64,000 nucleotides of DNA from Kitasatospora albolonga (GTDB lineage Bacteria > Actinomycetota > Actinomycetes > Streptomycetales > Streptomycetaceae). The notes beneath the pieces were generated by a model. It saw only the letters and a list, made by a program, of their open reading frames with translations. It did not search any database and had not been told where the DNA came from. The stretch spans positions 2,040,001 to 2,104,000 of the forward strand of contig CP020563.1 of NCBI GenBank assembly GCA_002082585.1, read 5' to 3'. The translations under genes and the position numbers were made by a program. Below are positions 6,729 through 14,847 of this stretch, piece after piece (positions within the stretch are counted from its first letter, which is position 1; the number at the start of each line of letters is the position of its first letter).

Positions 6729-8375
6729 TTGTCACCGTCATCCGAGGACCGGCTGCCGATGCTCCTGGAGGCCGTCCTCAGCATCGGCAGCGAGCTCGGG
6801 CTCCGGGCCACCCTCCAGCAGATCGTGGACACCGCGACCGCCCTGACCGGGGCCCGGCACGGGACGCTCCACGTCCTGGAGCCCGACCACGACCGGACCG
6901 AGGCGCTCTACGCCACCGGGATGACCCGGGCGGAGCGGGAGCGCATCGACCGCCTCCTCCCGGAGAGCCGCGCGGGGCTCCCGCGCACGGGCAGCGGGGT
7001 CGGCGGGGTCGGCGACCGGGCGACGGGCGGACCGCCCGCGCGGACCTCCCTCACGGCCCCGGTCCTCACCGCCCCGATCCAGGTGCACACCGAACTCTTC
7101 GGCCACCTCTGCCTGACGGAGAAGAGTCCGGGTCCCTTCACCGAGACGGACCGGGCCCTGCTGTACGTCCTCGCCTCCCAGGCGGGCATCGCGATCGGCA
7201 ACGCCCGGCTCTACGAGAGCGCCCGCCAGCGCGAGCGCTGGATCGAGGGGGCGGCGGCCGTCACCACGGCCCTGCTGACCGGGACGGACGCGGCCGACGC
7301 CCTGATGACCGTGGCCGAGAGCGCCCGGGTGCTCGCCGGGGCCTCGGCCGGGGTGATCCTCCAGCCGACGGAGGCGGGCGGGATGGAGATCGTGACGGCC
7401 TCCACGCTCGACGACCCGGCGGGCATCGTCGGTACGACGATCGCCCCCGGCTCCCCCGTCCTGGTCCAGCTCCTGGGCGGCGAACCGGTCTTCATCGACG
7501 ACTCCGCCACCGATCCCCGGATGACCACCGACGTACGGTCCCGGTTCGGGCCCAGCATGATGCTGCCGTTGCAGAGCGGCGGCCGGCTCATCGGCACCCT
7601 CGCCCTGCCCCGGCGGCGCGGCGCGCCCCCGTACACGGCGGTCGACCGGCTGCTGGCGACCCAGTTCGCCTCGCAGGCCGCCCTCGCGCTGGTGCTGGCG
7701 GACGCGCAGGCGGACCGGGAGCAGCTCGCGGTGTACGAGGACCGCGACCGGATCGCCCGTGACCTGCACGATCTGGTGGTGCAGCGGCTCTTCGCGACGG
7801 AGATGATGCTGGAGTCGACGCGCAGGCGGGCGGTGGGCGAGGACACGGGCGGCGCCTCGGGCGCGGGCGGGCGTACGGGCGGTCCCTCGGGCGCGGGCGG
7901 GCGTACGGGCGGTCCCTCGGCCGAGGACGGGCTCCGGGAGCGGCCGGGCCGGGAAGGGGCCGGTGAGCTGCTCGGGCGGGCCGTGGACGAGCTGGACTCC
8001 ACCATCCAGGAGGTCCGCACCGCGATCTTCGCCCTCCAGCAGCCGCCCGCCGAGGCCCCGAGCACGTTCCGGGGCCGGGTGCTGAGGGAGACCGGGGGCG
8101 CGTCGGCGCTGCTGGGTTTTCCGCCGTCGGTGCACTTCACGGGGCCGGTGGACGCGCTGGTGGGCGACGAGGCGGGCCGGGAGCTGCTGGCCGCGCTGCG
8201 CGGGGCGCTGGCCGCCGCGCACCGCAGGCCGGGGGTGTCGGCCATCGATGTGGAGGTGGACGCGACGGGGCGGCTGCCGGACGGGCGGAGCGCGGTGCGT
8301 CTGGTGGTGGCGGACGACGGGCAGGGCGAGGAGGGCGGCCGGCCGACGACGGTGACCTGGCAGGCGCCGCTGTGA
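6729..8375 (+). CDS. GAF-domain sensor histidine kinase (DevS-like), probably catalytically dead
   Basis: About 548 residues. Two tandem GAF domains (about 15-165 and 185-330) are followed by a HisKA_3 segment with the phospho-acceptor motif RIARDLHDLVVQRLF, His at about 347. The C-terminal ATPase domain is damaged: where relatives have the N box (EALxNxxRHA) this protein reads RGALAAAHRRPG, lacking the Asn, and after VVADDGQG the GLxNL lid region is missing and it ends directly with TTVTWQAPL. A Gly-rich insert with two identical 30-bp DNA repeats separates DHp and ATPase. No response regulator is adjacent. The start is uncertain: TTG at 6729 includes the helix usual in relatives, with ATG 6759 as alternative. 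It sits 10 bp behind the Mbl-like gene and probably works with it as a sensor or scaffold. Confidence 0.8.
   Translation: MSPSSEDRLPMLLEAVLSIGSELGLRATLQQIVDTATALTGARHGTLHVLEPDHDRTEALYATGMTRAERERIDRLLPESRAGLPRTGSGVGGVGDRATGGPPARTSLTAPVLTAPIQVHTELFGHLCLTEKSPGPFTETDRALLYVLASQAGIAIGNARLYESARQRERWIEGAAAVTTALLTGTDAADALMTVAESARVLAGASAGVILQPTEAGGMEIVTASTLDDPAGIVGTTIAPGSPVLVQLLGGEPVFIDDSATDPRMTTDVRSRFGPSMMLPLQSGGRLIGTLALPRRRGAPPYTAVDRLLATQFASQAALALVLADAQADREQLAVYEDRDRIARDLHDLVVQRLFATEMMLESTRRRAVGEDTGGASGAGGRTGGPSGAGGRTGGPSAEDGLRERPGREGAGELLGRAVDELDSTIQEVRTAIFALQQPPAEAPSTFRGRVLRETGGASALLGFPPSVHFTGPVDALVGDEAGRELLAALRGALAAAHRRPGVSAIDVEVDATGRLPDGRSAVRLVVADDGQGEEGGRPTTVTWQAPL
7861..7920 (+). repeat. Two identical 30-bp tandem copies inside the kinase gene
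   Basis: Bases 7861-7890 and 7891-7920 are exact copies encoding AGGRTGGPSG-type linker; a partial earlier copy lies at about 7841-7860. The unit length is a multiple of three, so copy-number changes would keep the frame and only alter linker length. Confidence 0.9.
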
Positions 8376-8443
8376 CCTGGGAGGGGGGAGCGGCGCTGCG
8401 ACCTGACGGACGCCACCTGCCCCGGCACGGGGCACGCCCGTGG

Positions 8444-8875
8444 TCAGTGCTTCGGAGCCGCCCGCAGCGCGATCCGGGTGTTGGAGTGGGCCACGCCCGC
8501 CTCGCGCTTGAGCCGCCGCAGCAGCGTGTCCAGCGAGACCGGGTCGGCCGCCGTGGCGCGGATCAGGTAGTCGTGGCCGCCCGTCACGTGCACCACCTCC
8601 GTGATCCCGGGCAGCATCAGCACCGAGCGCTCGAACTCCTCGTTCGTCGTGTCGAGCCGCAGCGTCACATCGATGAAGACGACCAGGCCCGAACGGGTGT
8701 CGGCGGCCGGGTCGACGATGACCGTGAAGCCGCGGATCACCCCGTCCCGGCGCATGCGGCGGACCCGGTCGCCCGCCGCGTTGGCGCTGAGCCCCACGCG
8801 TACGCCCAGATCCCGGTACGAGATCCGGGCGTCCTCCTGGAGAATGCCGAGGATTTCCCTGTCCAGCCGATCCAT
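8444..8875 (-). CDS. Lrp/AsnC-family transcriptional regulator
   Basis: A 143-residue Lrp/AsnC protein. Residues 1-60 form the HTH (MDRLDREILGILQEDARISYRDLGVRVGLSANAAGDRVRRM), and residues about 65-140 form the RAM ligand-binding domain with the 'VTGGHDYLIRATAAD' segment. The frame stays open far upstream, but the ATG at 8875 starts the conserved protein; a GACAAT hexamer six bases before it and no ribosome site suggest a leaderless mRNA. It is divergent from the NarK-like transporter at 9003 with only 127 bp between, so control of that carrier is likely. The amino-acid or other effector is unknown. Confidence 0.92.
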   Translation of the reverse strand: MDRLDREILGILQEDARISYRDLGVRVGLSANAAGDRVRRMRRDGVIRGFTVIVDPAADTRSGLVVFIDVTLRLDTTNEEFERSVLMLPGITEVVHVTGGHDYLIRATAADPVSLDTLLRRLKREAGVAHSNTRIALRAAPKH

Positions 8876-9002
8876 ACGGCGATTGTCCCAGCTTGCGGCG
8901 ATATCGGCTGAGGGAAGCGTGCAGGGGCCGCAGGCAGCGGGCTGTCGCCCGGTCGGCGCAGTCCGGCGGGCCGTGCGCTCCCCCGCGCCCTTGACTTGCG
9001 GT

Positions 9003-10235
9003 GTGGATACCGCCGTCAAGCAGTCCCCCGAGCCCCCGGACACCCCCGCCCCGGCGGGGGCCGCGCCCTCCCCCGCCGCGTACCGCAATCTCGTCATGGC
9101 CACGATCGGCTTCGCCCTCACCTTCTGGGCGTGGAACCTGATCGCGCCGATGTCCGGCGACTACAAGGACCGGCTCGGGCTCAGCTCGTTCCAGCAGTCG
9201 TTCCTGGTGGCCGTGCCGGTGCTCGTCGGGTCGCTCGGCCGTATCCCGGTGGGCGCTCTGACGGACAAGTACGGCGCGAAGCTGATGTTCCCGCTGGTGT
9301 CGGCGCTGACCATCGTGCCGGTGCTGCTGCTGATCCCGGCGAAGAACTCGTACGGGGCGATGATCGCGGTCGGCTTCCTGCTGGGGCTCGGCGGGACGAC
9401 GTTCGCGATCGGCGTCCCGCTGGTCAACTCGTGGTTCCCGCCCGCCAAGCGGGGGTTCGCGCTCGGCGTGTTCGGCATGGGCATGGGCGGGGTGGCGCTC
9501 TCCGGCTACTTCACCCCGCGCATCGCGGGCCACGGCGACAACCTCCCCTTCCTCGTGGTCGCCGGGGCCCTGCTGGTGTACGCGCTGCTCGCCGCCGTAC
9601 TCGTCAGCGACCGGCCCGACCGGAAGATCCCCACGGACACGTTGGTGCACCGCCTCGGCGAGGCCGGGAAGCTGCGGGTGACCTGGGAGCTGTCGGCGCT
9701 GTACGCGATCGGGTTCGGCGGCATCGTGGCGTTCGGGGTCTATCTGCCGACGTACCTGAAGACCTGGTACGAGATGTCACCGACCGAGGCGGGCACCAAG
9801 GCGGCCGGGTTCGCGCTGGTCACGGTCGTCTTCCGGCCGATCGGCGGCTGGCTCTCGGACCGTGTCCACCCCGCGCTGGTGACGGCGGGCGCGCTGCTGG
9901 CGGCGGCTCTGATGGCGGTCGTCCAGGCTTTCGAGCCGCCGCTGAACCCGATCGGCACGATCGCGCTGCTGGCCATGGCGGCCGGGCTCGGTACGGCGAG
10001 CGGCAGCGTCTTCGCGCTGGTCTCGCAGGTGACCCCGCAGCCGAAGGTGGGCAGTGTGACGGGCATCGTCGGCGCGATGGGCGGGCTCGGCGGCTTCGTA
10101 CCGCCGCTGGTGATGGGCGCGATCTACAGCGCCAAGGACTCGTACGCGATCGGCTTCATGCTCCTGTCCGATCTGGCGCTGGCGGGATGCGTGTACGCGT
10201 ACGGGCGGATGCGGACCCTCCAGCGCGACGGCTGA
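9003..10235 (+). CDS. NarK-like MFS transporter
   Basis: A 410-residue major facilitator with 12 predicted helices, closest to the nitrate/nitrite porter branch. The first half carries 'GGTTFAIGVPLVNSWFPPAKRGFALGVFG' with the Gly-rich NNP-like signature, and the second half repeats a Gly-rich helix (SVTGIVGAMGGLGGFVPP). The start is the GTG at 9003; the frame is open upstream only through the divergent lrp. A Pro-rich 30-residue N-terminus precedes helix 1. Given the assimilatory nitrate genes 35-50 kb away, nitrate or nitrite transport is plausible, but no GlnR-type box was found in front of it and an Lrp gene controls the other side, so the substrate remains open. Confidence 0.8.
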   Translation: MDTAVKQSPEPPDTPAPAGAAPSPAAYRNLVMATIGFALTFWAWNLIAPMSGDYKDRLGLSSFQQSFLVAVPVLVGSLGRIPVGALTDKYGAKLMFPLVSALTIVPVLLLIPAKNSYGAMIAVGFLLGLGGTTFAIGVPLVNSWFPPAKRGFALGVFGMGMGGVALSGYFTPRIAGHGDNLPFLVVAGALLVYALLAAVLVSDRPDRKIPTDTLVHRLGEAGKLRVTWELSALYAIGFGGIVAFGVYLPTYLKTWYEMSPTEAGTKAAGFALVTVVFRPIGGWLSDRVHPALVTAGALLAAALMAVVQAFEPPLNPIGTIALLAMAAGLGTASGSVFALVSQVTPQPKVGSVTGIVGAMGGLGGFVPPLVMGAIYSAKDSYAIGFMLLSDLALAGCVYAYGRMRTLQRDG

Positions 10236-10270
10236 GGCCCGGTCCGGCCTGCTCCCGTGCTGCGCGGGGA

Positions 10271-11146
10271 TCAGCCCGGCTGCCTGATGCTCTCGATGAT
10301 CCGGGCGAAGCCCTCCTCTCCGTGGCCCGCCTCGATCTGGCGCTGGATGAGCGCCTCGACCATGCCGATCACCTCGGTGCCGATGCCCTGGTCGGAACTG
10401 GCGTCCACGAGGTCACCGAGCTGGGAGAAGAAGAGGCTCTGCTGCCCTTCGACGGTGTAGTCCCCGCCGTCGACGACCTCGGCGAACCCTTCGAAGCCGC
10501 CGGTCATGGCGGCCAGGAAAGGTGTGGCCAGAGCCGCGAACTGCCTCGCCGTCACCCCGGCGGGGGTGACCATGGCGACACCGTGCAGGAACCCGGCGAA
10601 CATGACGTACATGCCCGAGAGCAGCGCGAGGTCGTACAGGCACGCCAGTCCGGCGTCCTCGCCGAAGTAGACGCTGGTCCCCCACAGGTCGAGCAGTTCC
10701 CGGTACGTGTCGAAGACCTCGCCGGAGCCGCTGTAGAGGATCGACGCCCCGGGCCCGCCGATCATCTGCGGCCTCGCCATGATCCCGCCGTCCAGATACG
10801 CGATCCCGGCCCGGGCGGCCCACTCGGCGGACTCCCGTGCCTGGGCCGGGGAGGTGGTGGTGAGGTTGATCAGTGTCCGCCCGGCCAGCTCCCCGACGAC
10901 CGGGTCGAGCACCTCATGGACCGACGCGTGGTCCAGCAGGCAGACGATCACCAGGTCCCCCGCCCGGACCGCTTCGCCGACCGTGCCGACGGCGTGGGCG
11001 CCCTGGGCGACGAGGCCGTCCGCCCGGCCCGGTGTGCGGTTCCAGACCGTCGTCCCGTGCCCGGCCTTCACCAGGGCCTCCGCGAGGGCCCTGCCCATCT
11101 CCCCCAGTCCGAGAACACTGACCTGGACGCTGATGTCGACTGCCAT
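10271..11146 (-). CDS. Imine-reductase-like NAD(P)-dependent dehydrogenase
   Basis: A 291-residue member of the 6-phosphogluconate dehydrogenase / beta-hydroxyacid dehydrogenase superfamily, of the imine reductase-like branch. The Rossmann motif VLGLGEMGRALAEALVKAGH (about residues 11-30) is followed by WNRTPGR, where the Arg suggests NADPH. 'LINLTTTSPAQA' and the 'DGGIMARP' segment mark the substrate side, and the all-helical second half dimerises in known relatives. The ATG at 11146 was preferred to the GTG at 11155 because GAGGAGG lies eight to nine bases before it. It is divergent from the HxlR regulator at 11294, with a strong palindrome between, and is its likely target. Confidence 0.88.
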   Translation of the reverse strand: MAVDISVQVSVLGLGEMGRALAEALVKAGHGTTVWNRTPGRADGLVAQGAHAVGTVGEAVRAGDLVIVCLLDHASVHEVLDPVVGELAGRTLINLTTTSPAQARESAEWAARAGIAYLDGGIMARPQMIGGPGASILYSGSGEVFDTYRELLDLWGTSVYFGEDAGLACLYDLALLSGMYVMFAGFLHGVAMVTPAGVTARQFAALATPFLAAMTGGFEGFAEVVDGGDYTVEGQQSLFFSQLGDLVDASSDQGIGTEVIGMVEALIQRQIEAGHGEEGFARIIESIRQPG

Positions 11147-11234
11147 TTCCGGCACTCCTCCTCGTGTCTTTCCTTCGGCTTTTCCCTCTGCTTTTCCTTC
11201 GGTTCGATCCTCTCCGCAGCCAGTAGGGTTGACC

Positions 11235-11259
11235 AGTACGGACTAATTAGTCAGGTACT
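11235..11259. promoter_or_regulatory. HxlR operator candidate
   Basis: Perfect 12-bp palindrome GACTAATTAGTC at 11241-11252 flanked by AGTAC (11235-11239) and GTACT (11255-11259). It is AT-rich against a GC-rich background and lies between the divergent dehydrogenase and HxlR genes. Confidence 0.7.
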
Positions 11260-11293
11260 AACTCGTAGGTAAGTGCGTCTTGGGGGAGGGCGG

Positions 11294-11665
11294 ATGGCAC
11301 CGTCGGCACGGAACGGGCCCTACTTCTGCGGCATCGACGCGGCCATGGATGTGGTGACCGGAAAGTGGAAGCCGCTGATCCTCTGGGAGCTGGACCACTA
11401 CGGGACCCGCCGGTTCGCCGAACTGCGGCGCGGGCTGCCGGGCGTCAGCGAGAAGATGCTGATCCAGCATCTGCGGGAGATGGAGGAGGACGGGCTCGTA
11501 CACCGCGAGGTGTACCGCCAGATGCCTCCGAAGGTCGAGTACTCCCTGACGGAGCACGGCGTCTCGCTCAACGCGGCCCTGGCCTCCCTGGGGCGGTGGG
11601 GCACCGAGCGCATACGGCGGACCGGGGCCGAGAAGGTCAAGGTCCCCTCCGCCTCCGCCTCCTGA
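11294..11665 (+). CDS. HxlR-family transcriptional regulator
   Basis: A 123-residue winged-helix regulator. The family signature is clear: CGIDAAMDVVTGKWKPLILWEL near the N-terminus (Cys at about residue 11), then 'RFAELRRGLPGVSEKMLIQHLREMEEDGLV' and the wing 'PPKVEYSLTEHG'. HxlR proteins often respond to quinones or aldehydes through a conserved cysteine. Start 11294 was chosen for the GGGGGAGGG six bases upstream. It probably represses the divergent dehydrogenase and itself through the palindrome at 11235-11259. Confidence 0.93.
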   Translation: MAPSARNGPYFCGIDAAMDVVTGKWKPLILWELDHYGTRRFAELRRGLPGVSEKMLIQHLREMEEDGLVHREVYRQMPPKVEYSLTEHGVSLNAALASLGRWGTERIRRTGAEKVKVPSASAS

Positions 11666-11835
11666 GACCGGCTCACCGGACCCGCCCTGCCCGCCCTGCC
11701 GGGCAGAGGCTCACCGAACTGCCCCCGGGCCCACCCCGGGCCCTTGCCAGCAGGCGATACCGTCGGCCGCCGCCGTCCCGGAGTGACGCTGCCCTCATCG
11801 GTGTCCGGCTCCCGGCGAGCTCCGGGCCGAAGCCC

Positions 11836-11841
11836 TAGGCT
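11836..11841 (+). promoter_or_regulatory. -10 element of matB, leaderless start
   Basis: TAGGCT, a close match to the Streptomyces -10 consensus, ends seven bases before the GTG at 11849; there is no ribosome site in between. Confidence 0.5.
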
Positions 11842-11848
11842 TCCCGGC

Positions 11849-13360
11849 GTGACCCTCCTTCTCCCCGCGCTCCAGTCCCCCACCGGCCCGGCAGCCTCCC
11901 GGGAGGCCGTCCGCTTCGGTGCCCTCTCCCTGACCTACGGCGAGCTGGCCGCCGCCACCGCCCTCGCCGCCCGGATCGCGGACGCGGGCCGGGTCGCCGT
12001 CTGGGCCACCCCGACGCCGGAGACGGTGATCGCGGTGGTCGCGGCGTTGCGGGCCGGGGTGCCGGCCGTGCCGCTCAACCCCCGTACCGGCGAACGCGAG
12101 TTGGCGCACATCCTGGCCGACAGCGAGCCCACGGCCGTACTGGCGGGGCCGGACGACGCGCTGCCCGCCGCGCTGGAGGAGCTGCGGCGGGTGACGGTCG
12201 ACGCGCGGGCGGAGACCGGACGGCCTGAGGGACCGGCGGCTTCGGCGTCGGGGCCTTCGGTGACGTCGGCTTCGGCGGGCGAGGCGGACCCCGAGTCCCC
12301 CGCCCTGATCGTCTACACCTCCGGCACCACCGGCCCGCCCAAGGGTGCCGTACTGCCGCGACGGGCCATCGCCGCGTCGCTGGACGCGCTGGAGGACGCC
12401 TGGGGGTGGACCGGTGACGACGTCCTGGTCCACGCGCTGCCGCTGTTCCATGTGCACGGGCTGATCCTGGGTGTCCTCGGCCCGCTGCGGCGCGGCGGTG
12501 CCCTGCGCCACCTGGGGAAGTTCTCCGCCGACGGCGTGGCCCGGGAGCTGGGGTCCGGGGGCACGATGCTGTTCGGCGTACCGACGATGTACCACCGGCT
12601 GGCCGAGGTGCTGGACGCCCCGGCGGGCGGCACCGAACGGGACGCGCTGGCAAGGGCGTTGGCCGGGGCGCGGCTGCTGGTCTCCGGTTCGGCGGCGCTC
12701 CCCGCGCACGACCACGAACGCATCGCGGCGGCGACCGGGCGGCGGGTGATCGAGCGGTACGGGATGACGGAGACCCTGATGAACACGGGCATCCGGGCGG
12801 ACGGTGCCCCGCGCCCCGGCACGGTCGGCCCGCCGCTCGCCGGGGTGGAGCTGCGCCTGGTGGAGGAGGACGGCACGGTGCTGGAGGGGCCGGAGGCGAT
12901 CGGGGAGATCCAGGTCCGGGGCCCGAACCTCTTCACCGGCTATCTGAACCGGTCCGACGCCACGGCCGCCGCGCACACGGCGGACGGCTGGTTCCGTACG
13001 GGCGATGTCGGCACGGTGGACGCGGACGGGTACGTCACGATCGTCGGGCGCAAGGCCACCGACCTGATCAAGAGCGGCGGTTACAAGATCGGCGCGGGCG
13101 AGATCGAGAACGTGCTGCTCGGCCACCCCGGCGTCCGGGAGGCGGCCGTGACCGGCGAGGAGGACCCGGACCTGGGCGAGCGGGTCGTGGCGTGGGTGGT
13201 GGCGGCCGACCCCGGCTCTCCCCCTCCTTCGGAAGAGCTGGCGGACCATGTGGCGGCCCAACTGGCCCCGCACAAGCGCCCCCGTACGGTGCACTATCTG
13301 GACGCCCTGCCCCGCAACGACCTGGGCAAGATCATGAAGAGGTCGCTCCATGTCCGCTGA
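11849..13360 (+). CDS. matB: Malonyl-CoA synthetase MatB
   Basis: A 503-residue adenylate-forming (ANL) enzyme that makes malonyl- or methylmalonyl-CoA from the diacid, ATP and CoA in the cytosol. The P-loop YTSGTTGPPKG (about residues 155-165), the 'LFHVHGL' and 'GVPTMYHRL' segments, 'RYGMTET' and 'DLIKSGGYKIGAGEIE' are all present, and the adenylation lysine is in DLGKIMKRS at the C-terminus. From memory it is very similar along its length to the characterised S. coelicolor MatB. The start GTG has TAGGCT at -13. Its stop codon lies 11 bp inside the next gene, a carboxyltransferase, so the two form an operon around malonyl-CoA supply or use. Confidence 0.93.
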   Translation: MTLLLPALQSPTGPAASREAVRFGALSLTYGELAAATALAARIADAGRVAVWATPTPETVIAVVAALRAGVPAVPLNPRTGERELAHILADSEPTAVLAGPDDALPAALEELRRVTVDARAETGRPEGPAASASGPSVTSASAGEADPESPALIVYTSGTTGPPKGAVLPRRAIAASLDALEDAWGWTGDDVLVHALPLFHVHGLILGVLGPLRRGGALRHLGKFSADGVARELGSGGTMLFGVPTMYHRLAEVLDAPAGGTERDALARALAGARLLVSGSAALPAHDHERIAAATGRRVIERYGMTETLMNTGIRADGAPRPGTVGPPLAGVELRLVEEDGTVLEGPEAIGEIQVRGPNLFTGYLNRSDATAAAHTADGWFRTGDVGTVDADGYVTIVGRKATDLIKSGGYKIGAGEIENVLLGHPGVREAAVTGEEDPDLGERVVAWVVAADPGSPPPSEELADHVAAQLAPHKRPRTVHYLDALPRNDLGKIMKRSLHVR

Positions 13361-14843
13361 CCCCTCACCCCGCTCCCCCCGTATGACGGCCCGGGAGACG
13401 ATCACGCTCCTCACCGGCCCGGCGGGCTTCACCGAGCACCGCCCGCCGCCGCGCACCCTGCCGCCGGACGGGCCGCTGGGCTGGGCGGGGTACGACGCGG
13501 CGCGGGAGCGGGCGGCGGAACGCACAGGCGAGGACGAGTCCGTGGTGTACGGGACGGGGGTCGTGGGCGACCGGGAATGTGTCCTCCTCGCCTTCGAATT
13601 CGGCTTCCTGGGCGGCTCGTTGGGCCAGCTGACAGGTGACCGTCTGGAGGCGGCGTACGGACTCGCCCTGGCCCGGCGCCTCCCGCTGCTCGCGCTCGTC
13701 GCCACGGGCGGCAGCCGGATGCAGGAGGGCATGGTCGCGCTCACCCAGCTCCAGCGGGTGGCGGCCGCCGCCACCCGGCTGCGCGCGGCGGGGCTCCCGC
13801 AGATCGCCGTGGTCCGCGACCCCACGACCGGCGGCGGCTGGGCCACGGTGGGGGCGGGCGCGGATGTGGTGCTGGCCCTGCCGGGCGCCCAGGTCGGCTT
13901 CGCGGGGTCCCGGGTACGGCCGCCGGACGCGGACCCGTACGCGTACAGCGCCGAGGGGCAGTCGGCGGCGGGCCAGGTCGACGCGGTGGTCCCGGCCGGG
14001 GAGCTGCCGCGCACGGTGGGACTGTGGCTGCGGGCGCTGGGGGCGGGCGGACCGCCCGGCCGGACGGAGGCCGACGGCACGTCAGGCGGGCCCGGGACAA
14101 CCGGCACTCCCGAGGCCGACGGCCCCTCCGGCGTACCCCCGCAGGAGGCGTCCGGGAGCCCGGGCCCGCAGGAAACATCCGGGCCCGCCGCCGCCCCGCT
14201 CCCCCGGGCCCGGGCGGCATCCGCTGCCGGGCTGCCCGCGAGCGGGCGGGAAGCGGTGGAGCGCGCCCGGGCCGCTGAACGGCCGCGTGCGGAGGCGTAC
14301 TTGGACGACTACTTCACCATACGCCTGCCCCTCCACGGAGACAGGTGCGGCGGCAGCGATCCGGGGCTGCTGAGCGGGTTCGGGCTGCGTGCGGACGGGC
14401 AGGCCGTCGCGTACGTCGCCCAGTGCGGGACCGCGACCCGCCCGGCCGGGTACCGCGCGGCGGCCCGCACGATCCGGCTCGCGGACCGGCTCGGCGTCCC
14501 CGTCCTCACCCTGGTCGACACCCCCGGCGCCGCCAACGACGCCGAGGCCGAACGGGCGGGCGCGGGCGCGGCCATCGCGGACGCCTTCGCGGCGATCGCG
14601 GCGGCCCGGGTCCCGGTGACGACGCTGGTGATCGGCGAGGGCGGCTCGGGCGGGGCGCTGGCCCTCGCCGCGCCGGGCAACACCCATGTCACGGCGGACA
14701 GTTACTTCTCCGTCATCGCCCCCGAACTGGCGGCGGCGATCCTCAAGCGCCCGCCGGAGGAGACGGGCGCCACCGCCGACCAGCTCCGCCTGCGTCCCCA
14801 GGACCTGGTGGAGCTGGGGGTCGCCCGCTCGATCGTCCGGTAG
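13350..14843 (+). CDS. Carboxyltransferase-domain protein (acetyl-CoA carboxylase beta/alpha-like fusion)
   Basis: A 497-residue crotonase-superfamily carboxyltransferase. The N-terminal half (about 20-225) resembles AccD/PccB beta chains ('LEFGFLGGSLG'-like FEFGFLGGSLG, 'VATGGSRMQEG', 'AGADVVLALPGAQVGFAG'). The C-terminal half (about 310-495) resembles AccA ('DTPGAANDAEAERAGAGAAIADAF', 'IGEGGSGGALALAAPG'). A Pro/Gly/Ser-rich linker of about 80 residues separates them. The AccD zinc ribbon is absent. No biotin carboxylase or BCCP gene is nearby, so it must borrow those subunits or act on malonyl-CoA in the reverse sense. It overlaps matB by 11 bp, which implies coupled translation and a shared role in the malonyl-CoA pool. 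Confidence 0.85.
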   Translation: MSADPSPRSPRMTARETITLLTGPAGFTEHRPPPRTLPPDGPLGWAGYDAARERAAERTGEDESVVYGTGVVGDRECVLLAFEFGFLGGSLGQLTGDRLEAAYGLALARRLPLLALVATGGSRMQEGMVALTQLQRVAAAATRLRAAGLPQIAVVRDPTTGGGWATVGAGADVVLALPGAQVGFAGSRVRPPDADPYAYSAEGQSAAGQVDAVVPAGELPRTVGLWLRALGAGGPPGRTEADGTSGGPGTTGTPEADGPSGVPPQEASGSPGPQETSGPAAAPLPRARAASAAGLPASGREAVERARAAERPRAEAYLDDYFTIRLPLHGDRCGGSDPGLLSGFGLRADGQAVAYVAQCGTATRPAGYRAAARTIRLADRLGVPVLTLVDTPGAANDAEAERAGAGAAIADAFAAIAAARVPVTTLVIGEGGSGGALALAAPGNTHVTADSYFSVIAPELAAAILKRPPEETGATADQLRLRPQDLVELGVARSIVR

Positions 14844-14847
14844 GCGG

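Noticed and set aside
6738-9650. Very long open frame (970 codons) on the minus strand
   Set aside because: It is antisense to the sensor kinase and transporter genes and exists because high GC suppresses stop codons; the translation is low-complexity Arg/Gly/His with no family match.
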